A stretch of DNA of 64,000 nucleotides from Pelagicoccus albus (lineage in GTDB: Bacteria > Verrucomicrobiota > Verrucomicrobiia > Opitutales > Opitutaceae). The translations under genes and the position numbers were made by a program. Location: NCBI RefSeq assembly GCF_014230145.1, contig NZ_JACHVC010000013.1, positions 186,001-250,000 of the forward strand, read 5' to 3'. Positions 1 through 9,245 of this stretch are shown here, in pieces (positions within the stretch are counted from its first letter, which is position 1; every line of letters starts with the position of its first letter). Below the pieces are notes generated by a model. That model saw only the letters and a program-made list of their open reading frames with translations, was not told the DNA's origin and ran no database searches.

Positions 1-507
1 GACCCTATCGTCGAACTCAAACATACGGCTCAAGATCGTCACCACAGTTTGCATACGTTCCGCAGCGCCCATGCGAGTTTCCGAGGGAGACTCCGGAATT
101 CTTAGAAACAAGGGTTGCAATGATTCTTGCAACGGAGCGGGCAAGGACTTTTCGAGCGGCTTAATTCGAGCTTCCATGGTCGCAAGGAACTCGCGAACGC
201 GAGTCAAACGCTCCTTGGCCGCCATTTCATCCTCCCGCAGGGCCAAGCGAGTTTCATTGGACTTGTTCGATTCGGCAGCGAGTCGGCTTTGCTCTTCCTC
301 GAGCGTTTGCATTTCGAGTTCCGCCAGCTTTATCAGATCCTGCAGCGCAGCTTCCTTTTCGAGCCAGGCGACTTTCTCTTGGGAAATGGCTTCCTCTATT
401 TGGACCCATCGCTCGACGAGGTTTCGGGCGTCAGCGAGCTGGTCACCCCACATAAAGCCGCAACTAAAACTAGTAGCTGTTAATGTTATAAGTAGTCTGA
501 ATTTCAT
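1..507 (-). CDS. DUF3450-like exported coiled-coil protein, partial
   Basis: Reading the minus strand from an ATG at 507, an open frame of 169 codons runs off the left edge, so the C-terminus is missing. It starts with a signal peptide (MKFRLLITLTATSFSCGF), followed by a long charged Glu/Lys/Arg-rich coiled coil at about residues 25-115 and then a segment ending in RMFEFDD. This layout fits DUF3450, a periplasmic family usually found beside ExbB/TolQ-type proton-channel and TonB genes; the assignment is by pattern only. Its operon would continue to the left, outside the window. It is divergent from parA across 266 bp of intergenic DNA. Confidence 0.7.
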   Translation of the reverse strand, partial: MKFRLLITLTATSFSCGFMWGDQLADARNLVERWVQIEEAISQEKVAWLEKEAALQDLIKLAELEMQTLEEEQSRLAAESNKSNETRLALREDEMAAKERLTRVREFLATMEARIKPLEKSLPAPLQESLQPLFLRIPESPSETRMGAAERMQTVVTILSRMFEFDDRV

Positions 508-773
508 CCTGTCCTTCTCGCACGACCACAGGAATATCCAGACATCGGGACCGATCCGACTACCTTCAAGGTGTGGAATTGGGCCCGATCTCCGATAAAC
601 GCAGTCGTCCGCTTATGCTATAAGAGTGGCTTAACACGAACCACCCCGAAACGGATTTAGCCTGCCCGAAGCCGGATTTTTTTGCTTGGTCGACTCGCGG
701 CAGGATATCTTCTCTTCCGCTCCAAAACCATTGCCATCCCTAATTTTTGCCTCATACACAGGCAACAAATCCT

Positions 774-1562
774 ATGGCCTCCACTACCGTATTTACCATT
801 GCCAATCAAAAAGGCGGCGTCGGCAAAACAACGACCGCTGTCAATCTAGCTGCCGCTCTCGCGGATCAGAAGATCCCTACTCTGCTCATCGACCTCGACC
901 CGCAGGCCAATGCCACCAGCGGGCTCGGAATCGAAAAACAAGAAGGACGCAGCGTCTATCCTGTCCTTCTAGGCGAAGGAGCCATCGAAGATATGGTGGT
1001 AGATACAGGGCGCAAAAACCTGTCCTTGCTGACTTCGGAGATGGACTTGGCCGCAGCGGAAATCGAGCTCGCCCAGCGTGAAGACTACCTCTTGCAGCTC
1101 AAGCAAGCCCTGACTCCGCTTTTCGAATCGGGCGAATACCGAGCAGTGGTCATCGATTGTCCCCCTGCCCTTGGCATGTTGTCGATGAACAGCCTCGCCG
1201 CGGCGGACTATCTACTCGTCGCCTTGCAGTGCGAGTACCTCGCTCTCGAAGGCCTCGGCCAAATTCTTTCCGTGGTAGATCGCCTCCATGAAGCGGGAGT
1301 AAACGAGAACCTGGAAGTGGGTGGCATCATCATGACCATGTTCGATATCCGCACCAATCTTTCGCGTGAGGTGGTCGAGGAAGTTCGAACCAACCTTCCT
1401 GAGAAGATTTTTGACACCGTGATTCCCCGTACGATCCGCCTCAGCGAAGCGCCTTCCTTCGGTCAATCGATTTTCGAATACGACAAGATGAACCCCGGTG
1501 CGACAGCTTACCGCAACTTAGCCAAGGAGATCATCAAACGCTTCTCCTTGCGCAAGAAATAG
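774..1562 (+). CDS. parA: ParA/Soj-family ATPase
   Basis: A 262-residue P-loop ATPase of the MinD/ParA family. The deviant Walker A motif KGGVGKTT lies at residues 13-20, the DLDPQANAT segment follows at about 40, and VIDCPPALG (Walker B) is near 125. Members of this family segregate chromosome origins or position cell components by ATP-dependent dimerisation on DNA. I chose the ATG at 774 because MASTTVFTIANQKGG matches normal Soj N-termini; an in-frame TTG at 747 would add nine residues. No parB follows: the next gene is rnc, 12 bp downstream. Without a ParB partner in view, a role in origin segregation is inferred rather than shown. Confidence 0.93.
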   Translation: MASTTVFTIANQKGGVGKTTTAVNLAAALADQKIPTLLIDLDPQANATSGLGIEKQEGRSVYPVLLGEGAIEDMVVDTGRKNLSLLTSEMDLAAAEIELAQREDYLLQLKQALTPLFESGEYRAVVIDCPPALGMLSMNSLAAADYLLVALQCEYLALEGLGQILSVVDRLHEAGVNENLEVGGIIMTMFDIRTNLSREVVEEVRTNLPEKIFDTVIPRTIRLSEAPSFGQSIFEYDKMNPGATAYRNLAKEIIKRFSLRKK

Positions 1563-1574
1563 TCCCCGCCCGGC

Positions 1575-2372
1575 ATGGTTGCTTCTAAAATTAAACGCTT
1601 GATCAAATCCGTATCCAAAGAATCCGGCAAAAAAGCCGCGGACGAGAGCGTCAACGCCGCAGAACTTCCAGCCGACAAGGTAAAGAAACTTGAGAAGAAG
1701 CTGGGCTATTCCTTCAAAAACAAGGGCCTGCTGCACCAGTCCCTGACTCACCCCTCCTTTCTTCTCAACACCAAGGACCAGCTCAAGAATAACCAAAGGC
1801 TCGAATTCCTAGGCGACTCCGTCATCCAACTGGTCCTCACCGAAAAGCTCTTCGCTAAGTTTCCAAAATATCGCGAAGGCAAGCTGACCGCGATCCGTTC
1901 CGGCTACGCCCGCGGCGATTTCATGGCTGGAATTGCCCGTGAATTGGAATTGGGCACCTATCTGATACTGAAGCAGAAGGACCGCCTAGCAGGAGTTGCG
2001 GATGGGGATTCGGCATTGGGCGACGCATTCGAGGCCCTCATCGGAGCAGTCTATCTTGACTCTGGATTTGAGACCAGCCGCAAGATCATTCTGGATCTCT
2101 ACAATAATCTGGATACGGCACCCAAAGCGAAAGGCGGAATATCCAATCCGAAAGGGAAGTTGCAGGAGCTGATCCAGCCCGTCCACGGAAACAACGCATT
2201 GCGTTACGAAACTGTTGGCCAAAAGGGTGAAGCCCACGAGCGCGAGTTCGAAATCGCGGTTTTCTGTAACGACGAAAAACTGGGCAGCGGAATCGGCAGA
2301 ACCAAAAAGGAAGCCGCGGAAAAAGCGGCTCGCATCGCGATCTCGAAACTAGAGTCCGAAAAGCCGGCCTAG
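1575..2372 (+). CDS. rnc: Ribonuclease III
   Basis: A 265-residue double-strand-specific endoribonuclease that processes rRNA precursors and other structured RNAs. The RNase III signature QRLEFLGDS lies at 74-82, with the metal-binding acidic residues E77, D81, D150 and E153 (DAFEALIGAVYLD). A double-stranded RNA binding domain fills about 190-262, including GSGIGRTKKEAAEKAA. The protein carries about 35 extra basic residues at the N-terminus compared with the E. coli enzyme (226 residues), as in several other phyla. It sits 12 bp after parA and 53 bp before mfd on the same strand, so the three are probably co-transcribed. Confidence 0.97.
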   Translation: MVASKIKRLIKSVSKESGKKAADESVNAAELPADKVKKLEKKLGYSFKNKGLLHQSLTHPSFLLNTKDQLKNNQRLEFLGDSVIQLVLTEKLFAKFPKYREGKLTAIRSGYARGDFMAGIARELELGTYLILKQKDRLAGVADGDSALGDAFEALIGAVYLDSGFETSRKIILDLYNNLDTAPKAKGGISNPKGKLQELIQPVHGNNALRYETVGQKGEAHEREFEIAVFCNDEKLGSGIGRTKKEAAEKAARIAISKLESEKPA

Positions 2373-2425
2373 CTGTCAGAGGGAGCATTGCAATCCGCCA
2401 TCCTTCTCCTTCGTCAACTAGCCCC

Positions 2426-5400
2426 GTGTCCGACCTTTCTCGCAGCAACCGAAGCATTCTTCTCCCTCCCGACCTGAGCCAATGGGATCAGGCTATCGGC
2501 GTGAGTGAAGAAGCCGTAGCTCCTATCGTCGAAGACTGGATCCAAGGGCGGAAAAGCAAGCTGCAAATCGTCGTCGTCCGCAACTCCAGCATAGCGGAAC
2601 AATTGGCGGCCGACCTCGCGTACTTTCATCGGTTATCTCGCCAATCTGAGGCAAATCCCGACTTCCTCTACTTTCCGGAATCGTCCGATCGCGGAAACGA
2701 CGAAGATGCCTCGGCTGACCAATTTGAAACCGGCAGCGAAAGGATCGCGATCCTCTCGAAAATCCGATCTCCCGAGAAGCGGATCACCCTCGTGACCACT
2801 GCCAAAGCCTTGGCTCAAAAGGTTCCTTCCGCCAAAGCACTGGAATCCACGCAGATCACGCTCAAGCCCGGAGAGGAACACGTTTTCGAAGAGCTCATCG
2901 CCCAGATCGAGCAGCTGGACTATGATAGCGAAGGGCTCTGCGAAGCGCCGGGGCAATTCGCTCGCCGCGGCGGCTTGATAGACATCTACCCCATCTCATC
3001 CGACAAGCCTTACCGAATCGACTTTTTCGGTGATGATATCGACGCCATCAAAGAGCTCGACCCCGTAAGCCAGCGTTCAGGCAAGGCGGTCGACAGCCTC
3101 GTCATCGACGCATCTCCCACGCTGGAAATGCAGGCCGCCGAGAACGGGATCTCAGATCATCTTCCTTCGTTGGTTTCCTGGGCCATCGTCGAACCAGACC
3201 AGATTCTGGAAAGCTTCGATACCGCTCTGGAACAAGCCAGCGGCCACAGCATCGGCAAAGCCTGGACCCAGCTCCGCGACGCTCGCGCTGGCCACTCGGA
3301 TGATTGGGCCACCTTTTCCGACCTCGATCTCGACAGCGAGGAAGACCCGACTGCACGCTCGACTACTTACGAAGCGGAATCGCTCAGCTTTTATCGTCCC
3401 ATACCCGATAGCGCCAAATTCGCCGACGAACGGCTCGCGGATGAACAATCCGCTCGTATCCAGTTTCTGGACCAAGTTTCACGCTGGAGCAAAAAGGGTG
3501 AAAAGGTCTTCGTGGTCCTCCCCAACGAAAGCGACAAAAAGCGGATCGAAGAACTGATAGCCGAGTCTGATCAGCTCTCAAAAATCGACTTTACCTTCTG
3601 GGAAGGCGATTTAAATCAAGGCTTCCGCATCCACTTCAGGCCAAAGCTGGGAAAACTCTCCTGGCCCTCTCTGAAAGGAACCAAGGGCTGCGTACTCATC
3701 ACCGAAACGGAACTATTCGGGCGACGTCGCGGACGCAAGCCGCCTACTCGCCAAAAAGCATTAGTCAGCCAATCCCAGGTGGATCAGCTGCTCGATTTCG
3801 CAGAGCTGGTTGACGGAGAATTCGTCGTACACCTGCAGCACGGAATCGCTCTCTACCGCGGTATCACGAAAGTGGATATGCAAGGCCAGATGCGAGAGGT
3901 TCTCTCCCTGGAATTCGACGAAGGCGTGGCACTTCACATCCCCTTGCAGGAGGCACATTTGATCAGCCGTTACGTCGGGATTTCCAAAACGCGACCCAAG
4001 CTCGGCAAGATCGGCTCCAACCGCTGGGGCAAGACCCGAGAAGCTGCAGAGCGAGCTACGCTAGACCTCGCTGCCAAACTGCTCGAGTTACAGGCCAAAC
4101 GTGACAGCGGAGGCGGGCACGCTTTCGCCTCCGATACGGAGTGGCAAACGGAGTTCGAAAGCTCCTTCCCCTTCAAGGAAACACCCGACCAGCTCAAAGC
4201 TATTAAGGAATCCAAAGCGGACATGGAAAAGCCCATCCCCATGGATCGGCTTATCTGTGGCGACGTGGGATTTGGCAAAACGGAAGTCGCTATCCGGGCT
4301 GCTTTCAAAGCTGTGATGGACGGCAAACAAGTCGTTATCCTGGTACCGACCACCGTGCTTGCCCAACAGCATTTCCTCAATTTTCGCGATCGCATGGCCG
4401 GCTACCCGATCGTGGTGGAAACCGTCAGCCGTTTCCGCAAGCCAGCTGAAATCAAAAAGATCCTACAATCCACTGCTCAAGGCAGAGTAGACATCCTCGT
4501 CGGCACACATCGAGTCCTGCAAAAGGACGTTTCCTTCAAGGATCTCGGACTAGCGATCATCGACGAAGAGCAACGCTTTGGATTGAAGCACAAGGAGATC
4601 TTCAAGGAATGGCGATCGACGGTGGACATCATGACCATGTCCGCTACGCCCATTCCCCGCACGCTCTACATGGCGCTTACGGGGGCTCGCGAACTGAGCG
4701 TCATCGAAACGGCGCCCGTCGAAAGAAAGCCCATCCAAACCATTGTCAAAAGCTACGACGACGCTCTGGTGGCAGAGGTGGTACGGCGTGAGATAGCCCG
4801 CGGCGGACAGGTTTTCTACTTGCACAATCGTGTCCAAACCATCGATACGGTGGCGGCCAAGTTGCGAACTCTAGTACCGGAGGTCACCATTGGCGTCGGG
4901 CACGGACAAATGGACGAGAAGCGGCTTGAGCAAGTGATGCTCGATTTCGTTAACCAGAAATACCAGGTCTTGGTTTGCACCACGATCATCGAGTCGGGAT
5001 TGGATATTCCCAACTGCAATACCATCATAATCGAGGGAGCGGATCGTTTCGGCCTTTCGCAGCTTTACCAGCTACGAGGACGCGTGGGCCGCTTCAAACG
5101 GCAGGCCTACGCCTACCTGCTTCTGCACAAGCACAAGCGACTCATGGACGTGGCTCGCAAGAGACTGGCAGCCATACGCCAACACAATCAGCTCGGAGCC
5201 GGCTTCCGACTCGCCATGCGGGATCTCGAACTGCGTGGAGCGGGCAACCTGCTAGGCAGCGAGCAATCCGGACACATCGTAGGCGTCGGGTTTGAGCTTT
5301 ATTGCCAACTGTTGAAGCAAAGCGTCGCCCGTCTCAAGGGAGACGCCGCCGCTACCCAGATTCGGGCAAGCGTGAAGCTCGACTTCGTCTACCAGGGCGA

Positions 5401-5860
5401 AGGGGAAATGCAGGCCGCCAACCGTCACGAGGACGGGTTTACAGTGCTGAAACGCTTGGATTTGAAAGAAGGCATGTGCGAGCCGATTCAGGCCCGCATC
5501 CCAGCCAGTTTCATCAGCGAAACGCGCCTTCGCATCGACCTCTACCGTAAGCTTGCGCTTGCGGGCAGTCCATCGGCGGTACGCGAGCTACGGGAAACCA
5601 TTATTGACCGCTTCGGCAAGTTTCCGACCGAGGTGGAAGCCCTGTTAAGATTAACAGAGATACGTTGTCTTGCGGAACAAAGGAACATCCATTCGGTCGA
5701 GTCCCAAGGCAATCGATTGAAATGCCGGATTTACAAAGGCCGAGAGTCGGATTACATCAAACTCGGAAGCCGGTTCCCCCGCCTCAATGCCAATAATGCC
5801 TTGAAACGGCTAAACGAAATCCTTGTCTTCCTCAATAATTTGCCTAGTCACCGCTCTTAG
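2426..5860 (+). CDS. mfd: Transcription-repair coupling factor Mfd
   Basis: A 1144-residue DNA translocase that removes RNA polymerase stalled at lesions and recruits UvrA. The N-terminal UvrB-like part includes FARRGGLIDIYP near residue 180. The RNA polymerase interaction (CarD-like) domain is at about 452-515 (GEFVVHLQHGIALYRGI). The superfamily 2 helicase core has Walker A GDVGFGKTE near 611, the DEEQ box DEEQRFG near 711, and QLRGRVGR in the second RecA lobe. The TRCF C-terminal domain follows. The start is GTG at 2426. The length matches the family (E. coli 1148). The stop is only a few bases before the surA-like gene, suggesting one transcript. Confidence 0.97.
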   Translation: MSDLSRSNRSILLPPDLSQWDQAIGVSEEAVAPIVEDWIQGRKSKLQIVVVRNSSIAEQLAADLAYFHRLSRQSEANPDFLYFPESSDRGNDEDASADQFETGSERIAILSKIRSPEKRITLVTTAKALAQKVPSAKALESTQITLKPGEEHVFEELIAQIEQLDYDSEGLCEAPGQFARRGGLIDIYPISSDKPYRIDFFGDDIDAIKELDPVSQRSGKAVDSLVIDASPTLEMQAAENGISDHLPSLVSWAIVEPDQILESFDTALEQASGHSIGKAWTQLRDARAGHSDDWATFSDLDLDSEEDPTARSTTYEAESLSFYRPIPDSAKFADERLADEQSARIQFLDQVSRWSKKGEKVFVVLPNESDKKRIEELIAESDQLSKIDFTFWEGDLNQGFRIHFRPKLGKLSWPSLKGTKGCVLITETELFGRRRGRKPPTRQKALVSQSQVDQLLDFAELVDGEFVVHLQHGIALYRGITKVDMQGQMREVLSLEFDEGVALHIPLQEAHLISRYVGISKTRPKLGKIGSNRWGKTREAAERATLDLAAKLLELQAKRDSGGGHAFASDTEWQTEFESSFPFKETPDQLKAIKESKADMEKPIPMDRLICGDVGFGKTEVAIRAAFKAVMDGKQVVILVPTTVLAQQHFLNFRDRMAGYPIVVETVSRFRKPAEIKKILQSTAQGRVDILVGTHRVLQKDVSFKDLGLAIIDEEQRFGLKHKEIFKEWRSTVDIMTMSATPIPRTLYMALTGARELSVIETAPVERKPIQTIVKSYDDALVAEVVRREIARGGQVFYLHNRVQTIDTVAAKLRTLVPEVTIGVGHGQMDEKRLEQVMLDFVNQKYQVLVCTTIIESGLDIPNCNTIIIEGADRFGLSQLYQLRGRVGRFKRQAYAYLLLHKHKRLMDVARKRLAAIRQHNQLGAGFRLAMRDLELRGAGNLLGSEQSGHIVGVGFELYCQLLKQSVARLKGDAAATQIRASVKLDFVYQGEGEMQAANRHEDGFTVLKRLDLKEGMCEPIQARIPASFISETRLRIDLYRKLALAGSPSAVRELRETIIDRFGKFPTEVEALLRLTEIRCLAEQRNIHSVESQGNRLKCRIYKGRESDYIKLGSRFPRLNANNALKRLNEILVFLNNLPSHRS

Positions 5861-5883
5861 CCCTGATGCCGAGCACACCTTAT

Positions 5884-6867
5884 ATGATTAAAAAAGCGAC
5901 CATTCTCCTCTCTCTGATCTTTCCCCTCGCCATTGGTTTTGCCCAAACGACAACTCCGAAAGGCGCACGCTTGGCGAACAGCATCGCGGCGATCGCAGAG
6001 GACAAGATTATCACCGTAGAAGAAGTACGACGCGAACTTCAGCCGTTCCTGCCTCAAATCCAGGCAGATTCACAAGGCGATCCGGTTAAATTCCGTCAGC
6101 TCATCGAGGAGATGGAGTCTGATATTATCCAGAATCTAACCGACAACGTCCTGATCGTAAAACAGTTCTACGACGATAAGGGCCAAATCCCCGCTAGCTT
6201 CGTGGACAATGAGATCGAGGAGACCATCATCACCAAATTCGAAGGCAAGCGCTCCCTCTACCTCGACTACCTGAAGTCGATCGGCAAGACACCAGAAGAG
6301 CACCGCACCATGATCAAGGAAGAGATCATCGTGAACTACATGCGCAGCAAGATGCGCAAATCCGCCTCCATCGTCAGCCCGGTTCGCATCGAGGAATTTT
6401 ACGAACAGTACAAGCAGGAGTTCTTCGAGGAAGAAGCCATCCACTTGCGTTTGATCCGCCTCACCAAATTGGCAGATGAGAGCGAAGAAGTACTCAAGCA
6501 GACCGCGGACGAAATTTACGAGAAGCTCGAAATGGGCTTCGCCTTCGACGAACTGGCAGCGAAATACAGCAACGACCCGAAGGCCAAAAAAGGCGGAGAC
6601 TGGGGCTGGGTAACGCGCGGTTCGCTCATCGAACAACTCGCAGAGCCAGCCTTCGCCCTGAAGGAAGGCGACTTCAGCGACCCGATCCAAATCAAGAGCA
6701 ACCTCTTCATCCTTTACTGCGAGGAGCACCGTCCGGAGGGCTACATGCCGCTTCCCGAGGTTCGCGACAATATCGAGGAAATCCTGATTTCCAGCATGGC
6801 TCGCGAAGCGGAAGAGAAGTTCCTAGAGCGTCTACGCCGCGACGGCTACGTTCGCCGCTTCAACTAA
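5884..6867 (+). CDS. SurA/PpiC-type periplasmic peptidyl-prolyl isomerase
   Basis: An exported protein of 327 residues that likely chaperones outer-membrane proteins and isomerises prolyl bonds. A signal peptide (MIKKATILLSLIFPLAIGFAQ) leads a SurA-like N-terminal helical domain. A single parvulin/PpiC rotamase domain follows, roughly 180-290, with KKGGDWGWVTRGSL and FALKEGDFSDPI. E. coli SurA has two parvulin domains; only one is visible here. The in-frame ATG at 5866 would put six residues ahead of the signal peptide, so I prefer 5884. It directly follows mfd and ends before a strong terminator. Confidence 0.88.
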   Translation: MIKKATILLSLIFPLAIGFAQTTTPKGARLANSIAAIAEDKIITVEEVRRELQPFLPQIQADSQGDPVKFRQLIEEMESDIIQNLTDNVLIVKQFYDDKGQIPASFVDNEIEETIITKFEGKRSLYLDYLKSIGKTPEEHRTMIKEEIIVNYMRSKMRKSASIVSPVRIEEFYEQYKQEFFEEEAIHLRLIRLTKLADESEEVLKQTADEIYEKLEMGFAFDELAAKYSNDPKAKKGGDWGWVTRGSLIEQLAEPAFALKEGDFSDPIQIKSNLFILYCEEHRPEGYMPLPEVRDNIEEILISSMAREAEEKFLERLRRDGYVRRFN

Positions 6868-6881
6868 TCACGGTTTTACCC

Positions 6882-6911
6882 GCGCGGACTGTTTTCGGTC
6901 CGTGCTTTTTT
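6882..6911 (+). terminator. Rho-independent terminator after surA-like gene
   Basis: An 8-bp stem (GCGCGGAC at 6882-6889 with GTCCGTGC at 6898-6905, one G-T wobble) closes an 8-base loop and is followed directly by six T. It lies 14 bp past the surA-like stop and ends the parA-rnc-mfd-surA transcription unit. Confidence 0.85.
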
Positions 6912-7007
6912 GTGTCCGCTCACAGCCGGATTCCGCTGTTGCTTATCCGGAGAAATACGTATGCCATGGATTCGCTCTTCGGAGCCTGTTACCCCACCCC
7001 GAAATCC

Positions 7008-7727
7008 ATGCCTCAAGAAACTTATCGCACTCCCAAGCTCCGCGATATCAGCGTAAACGAACGTCCTCAGGAGCGACTCGAAGCCCACGGTCCCCAAAGC
7101 CTCAGCGACACTGAGCTTATGGCCATGATTCTGCGAAGCGGCAGCAAGGGCCGCAATGTGCTGAGCGTCGCCTCGGAGATTCTCCAACAAGCGTCCTCCC
7201 TCAACGGGCTCCTGAAGTGGAGCGACGCGGAATTCAAAAAGATAAAGGGGGTCGGCAAAGTGAAGGCCCTCCAACTTGTTACCATAATCGAGATTTGCCG
7301 ACGCATCCGAGATCGCTCCCCGGTCTCCGAGCCGGTGCTCGATAGCCCAGACCTCGTAGCGGACTACCTGAAACGCGAAGCCGAAGAGCTCGAGGTAGAA
7401 AAGTTTTGGACCCTTTGCCTGAACCGGAAGAACCGTATCATCAAAAAGGTCGAAATCACCTCTGGCACCGCCTCAAACAGTCTGGTGCACCCTCGCGAGG
7501 TCTTCCGAGAGGCCATCCGCCATGGAGCATCCGCAGTGATCTGCGCCCATAACCACCCAAGTGGCGATCCCGCTCCAAGCGCCGCGGATATCAAGGTCAC
7601 CCGCCAGCTGCGCGAGGCCGCCAAAGTGATTGGGATCGACCTTCTCGATCACGTCGTCGTTGGAAACAACCGCCATGATCCCAAAGGCTTGGGCTACTAC
7701 AGTTTCCAAGAATCGGGGCTCCTTTGA
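7008..7727 (+). CDS. radC: RadC-family JAMM protein
   Basis: A 239-residue member of the RadC (UPF0758) family. A helix-hairpin-helix-like segment, IKGVGKVKALQL, is at 79-90. The JAB1/MPN metal motif is intact at 181-194 (H181, H183, PSG, D194) in the form HNHPSGDPAPSAAD. The fold is that of a metal-dependent isopeptidase, but the cellular role of RadC is unsettled and the old DNA-repair label is doubtful. I chose the ATG at 7008, whose product begins MPQETYRTPKLRDISVNERP, matching the family N-terminus; upstream in-frame starts at 6912 (GTG) and 6966 give unconserved extensions. It stands alone between the terminator and the tRNA gene. Confidence 0.93.
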   Translation: MPQETYRTPKLRDISVNERPQERLEAHGPQSLSDTELMAMILRSGSKGRNVLSVASEILQQASSLNGLLKWSDAEFKKIKGVGKVKALQLVTIIEICRRIRDRSPVSEPVLDSPDLVADYLKREAEELEVEKFWTLCLNRKNRIIKKVEITSGTASNSLVHPREVFREAIRHGASAVICAHNHPSGDPAPSAADIKVTRQLREAAKVIGIDLLDHVVVGNNRHDPKGLGYYSFQESGLL

Positions 7728-7882
7728 ACATCCCTGTACCCCTCGGGCACCCGACAACGGCACGGTATCCAGAATTCAAAAACGGCTTCAAAGAGGGGCC
7801 CTCCCACTGGGGTGAAACTTTTCTTAAATTTACACTTGAACTTTGTTTCAAAACCGGAACTGTAGGCGGCCTTTCACCGGTC

Positions 7883-7968
7883 GGTGGGATACTCAAGCGG
7901 CCAACGAGGGCAGACTGTAAATCTGCTGGGGAAACCCTACACAGGTTCGAATCCTGTTCCCACCACCA
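7883..7968 (+). tRNA. tRNA-Tyr (GUA anticodon)
   Basis: An 86-nt cloverleaf. The acceptor stem GGTGGGA (7883-7889) pairs with TCCCACC (7958-7964), followed by discriminator A and an encoded CCA. The anticodon arm GCAGA-CTGTAAA-TCTGC gives anticodon GTA. The T arm is ACAGG-TTCGAAT-CCTGT. The long variable arm (TGGGGAAACCCTA) is typical of bacterial class II tRNA-Tyr. The neighbour queA modifies the Q34 base of GUN-anticodon tRNAs, tRNA-Tyr among them, so the adjacency is functionally apt. Confidence 0.96.
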
Positions 7969-8007
7969 TTTTTCCGGTTTCGGAAAACACGATGAAAATC
8001 AAAAATG

Positions 8008-8033
8008 ACGACCATGCCGCTGGTCGTTTTTTT
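8008..8033 (+). terminator. Rho-independent terminator after tRNA-Tyr
   Basis: A perfect 7-bp stem (ACGACCA at 8008-8014, TGGTCGT at 8021-8027) with a 6-base loop, followed by a run of T, 40 bp downstream of the tRNA. It separates the tRNA transcript from queA. Confidence 0.85.
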
Positions 8034-8114
8034 GTGTCCGCATCCCTGCCTTCAACCAATTGACTCATTCGATAACGCGAATCGCGGAATCGACGCATTT
8101 TCTTCACCTGACAA

Positions 8115-9188
8115 ATGGACAGTTCACTCTTCGATTACGACTTGCCGCAGGAACGCATCGCTCAAGAGCCTGCTCCTGTCCGCGACGCGTCCCGCCTCCT
8201 AGTCGTACACCGAAAGGAACGTAAGATCGAGCACCGCCAATTCTCGGACTTGGCGGACTACTTGGGAACTGGAGACTCGATTTTCCGCAACAATGCTCGC
8301 GTACTGCCCGCTCGCCTATTCGCACAGCGACCCACTGGAGGCGCCGCTGAATGCCTTCTCTTGCGCCCCGCAAACGATGACGGACTGCAGTGGTGGACGC
8401 TCCTTCGCCCTGGCAAGAAATTGCCGTTGGGATCGACCTTTGGAAGAGACGGCCTCTTCCAGGCATTCGTGGAGGAAAAAAACGAAAAGGCCGAATATCG
8501 GGTTCGTTTCGAGTTGGAGACTCACAACTCTGTGGCCTCCTTAGCCGAGGATTTGGGGAAGATGCCGCTTCCTCCCTATATCGACCGAGAAAAGTCCGAT
8601 CAGCGGGACGAGGCGGACAAGGAACGGTATCAGACCATTTACGCATCGGCGGAGCGCTCCGTCGCCGCAGCGGCCCCGACCGCCGGATTGCACTTCACTC
8701 CCGAAGTGGTGAGTAAGCTGCAAGCCAAGGGAGCAAACTTCTACGACCTTTCCCTGCATGTAGGCATGGGTACTTTCAAGCCATTGCAGACCGAGCGAAT
8801 CGAGGATCATCAGATCCATCGCGAAATCTACGAGATCCCGGAGAGCACTCAAAAAGCCCTGCGGGAAAGTGGAGGCTCACGAAAAGTTTGCGTAGGCACC
8901 ACCAGCGTTCGGAGCATCGAGGACTATTTTGCCAAAACCGACAAAATCGTCTCAGGGAACTTTGTAGCCGAGGCGGGCATCTTCATCTACCCGCCGCGGG
9001 CCTTTGCCGGAGTGGATGCACTCATCACCAATTTTCACCAGCCGAACTCTACTTTGCTCTGCTTGGTGTCCTCATTTCTTGCTCCTGGCGAAATGGACGG
9101 AATCGAGTGGCTAAAGGAAATTTACGCCGAGGCAATCGACCGAAAGTACCGCTTTCTTAGCTACGGCGACGCCATGCTCATCCTTTGA
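8115..9188 (+). CDS. queA: S-adenosylmethionine:tRNA ribosyltransferase-isomerase
   Basis: A 357-residue cytoplasmic enzyme that transfers and rearranges the ribosyl group of SAM onto 7-aminomethyl-7-deazaguanine at position 34 of GUN-anticodon tRNAs, making epoxyqueuosine. The whole length aligns by eye with QueA: the N-terminal DYDLPQERIAQEPA, then FRNNARVLPARLF near 60, GLHFTPEV near 195, HVGMGTFKPL near 215, and VGTTSVRSIE and TNFHQPNSTLLCLVSSF toward the C-terminus. The ATG at 8115 matches known starts. It lies downstream of the tRNA-Tyr terminator, next to a gene for one of its own substrates. Confidence 0.97.
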   Translation: MDSSLFDYDLPQERIAQEPAPVRDASRLLVVHRKERKIEHRQFSDLADYLGTGDSIFRNNARVLPARLFAQRPTGGAAECLLLRPANDDGLQWWTLLRPGKKLPLGSTFGRDGLFQAFVEEKNEKAEYRVRFELETHNSVASLAEDLGKMPLPPYIDREKSDQRDEADKERYQTIYASAERSVAAAAPTAGLHFTPEVVSKLQAKGANFYDLSLHVGMGTFKPLQTERIEDHQIHREIYEIPESTQKALRESGGSRKVCVGTTSVRSIEDYFAKTDKIVSGNFVAEAGIFIYPPRAFAGVDALITNFHQPNSTLLCLVSSFLAPGEMDGIEWLKEIYAEAIDRKYRFLSYGDAMLIL

Positions 9189-9245
9189 CAAGCGAGACCC
9201 AATCCTGTAATCTCGCCAAATCCATAAATTAAATCAGCCAATCCC

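Noticed and set aside
71-598. Plus-strand open frame of 175 codons at the left edge
   Set aside because: It is antisense to the better supported DUF3450-like gene, has low-complexity Ser/Arg composition and no family resemblance.
6136-6729. Minus-strand 197-codon frame inside the surA-like gene
   Set aside because: Antisense shadow of a well-supported gene; the hydrophobic/acidic composition mirrors the Lys/Glu-rich sense strand.
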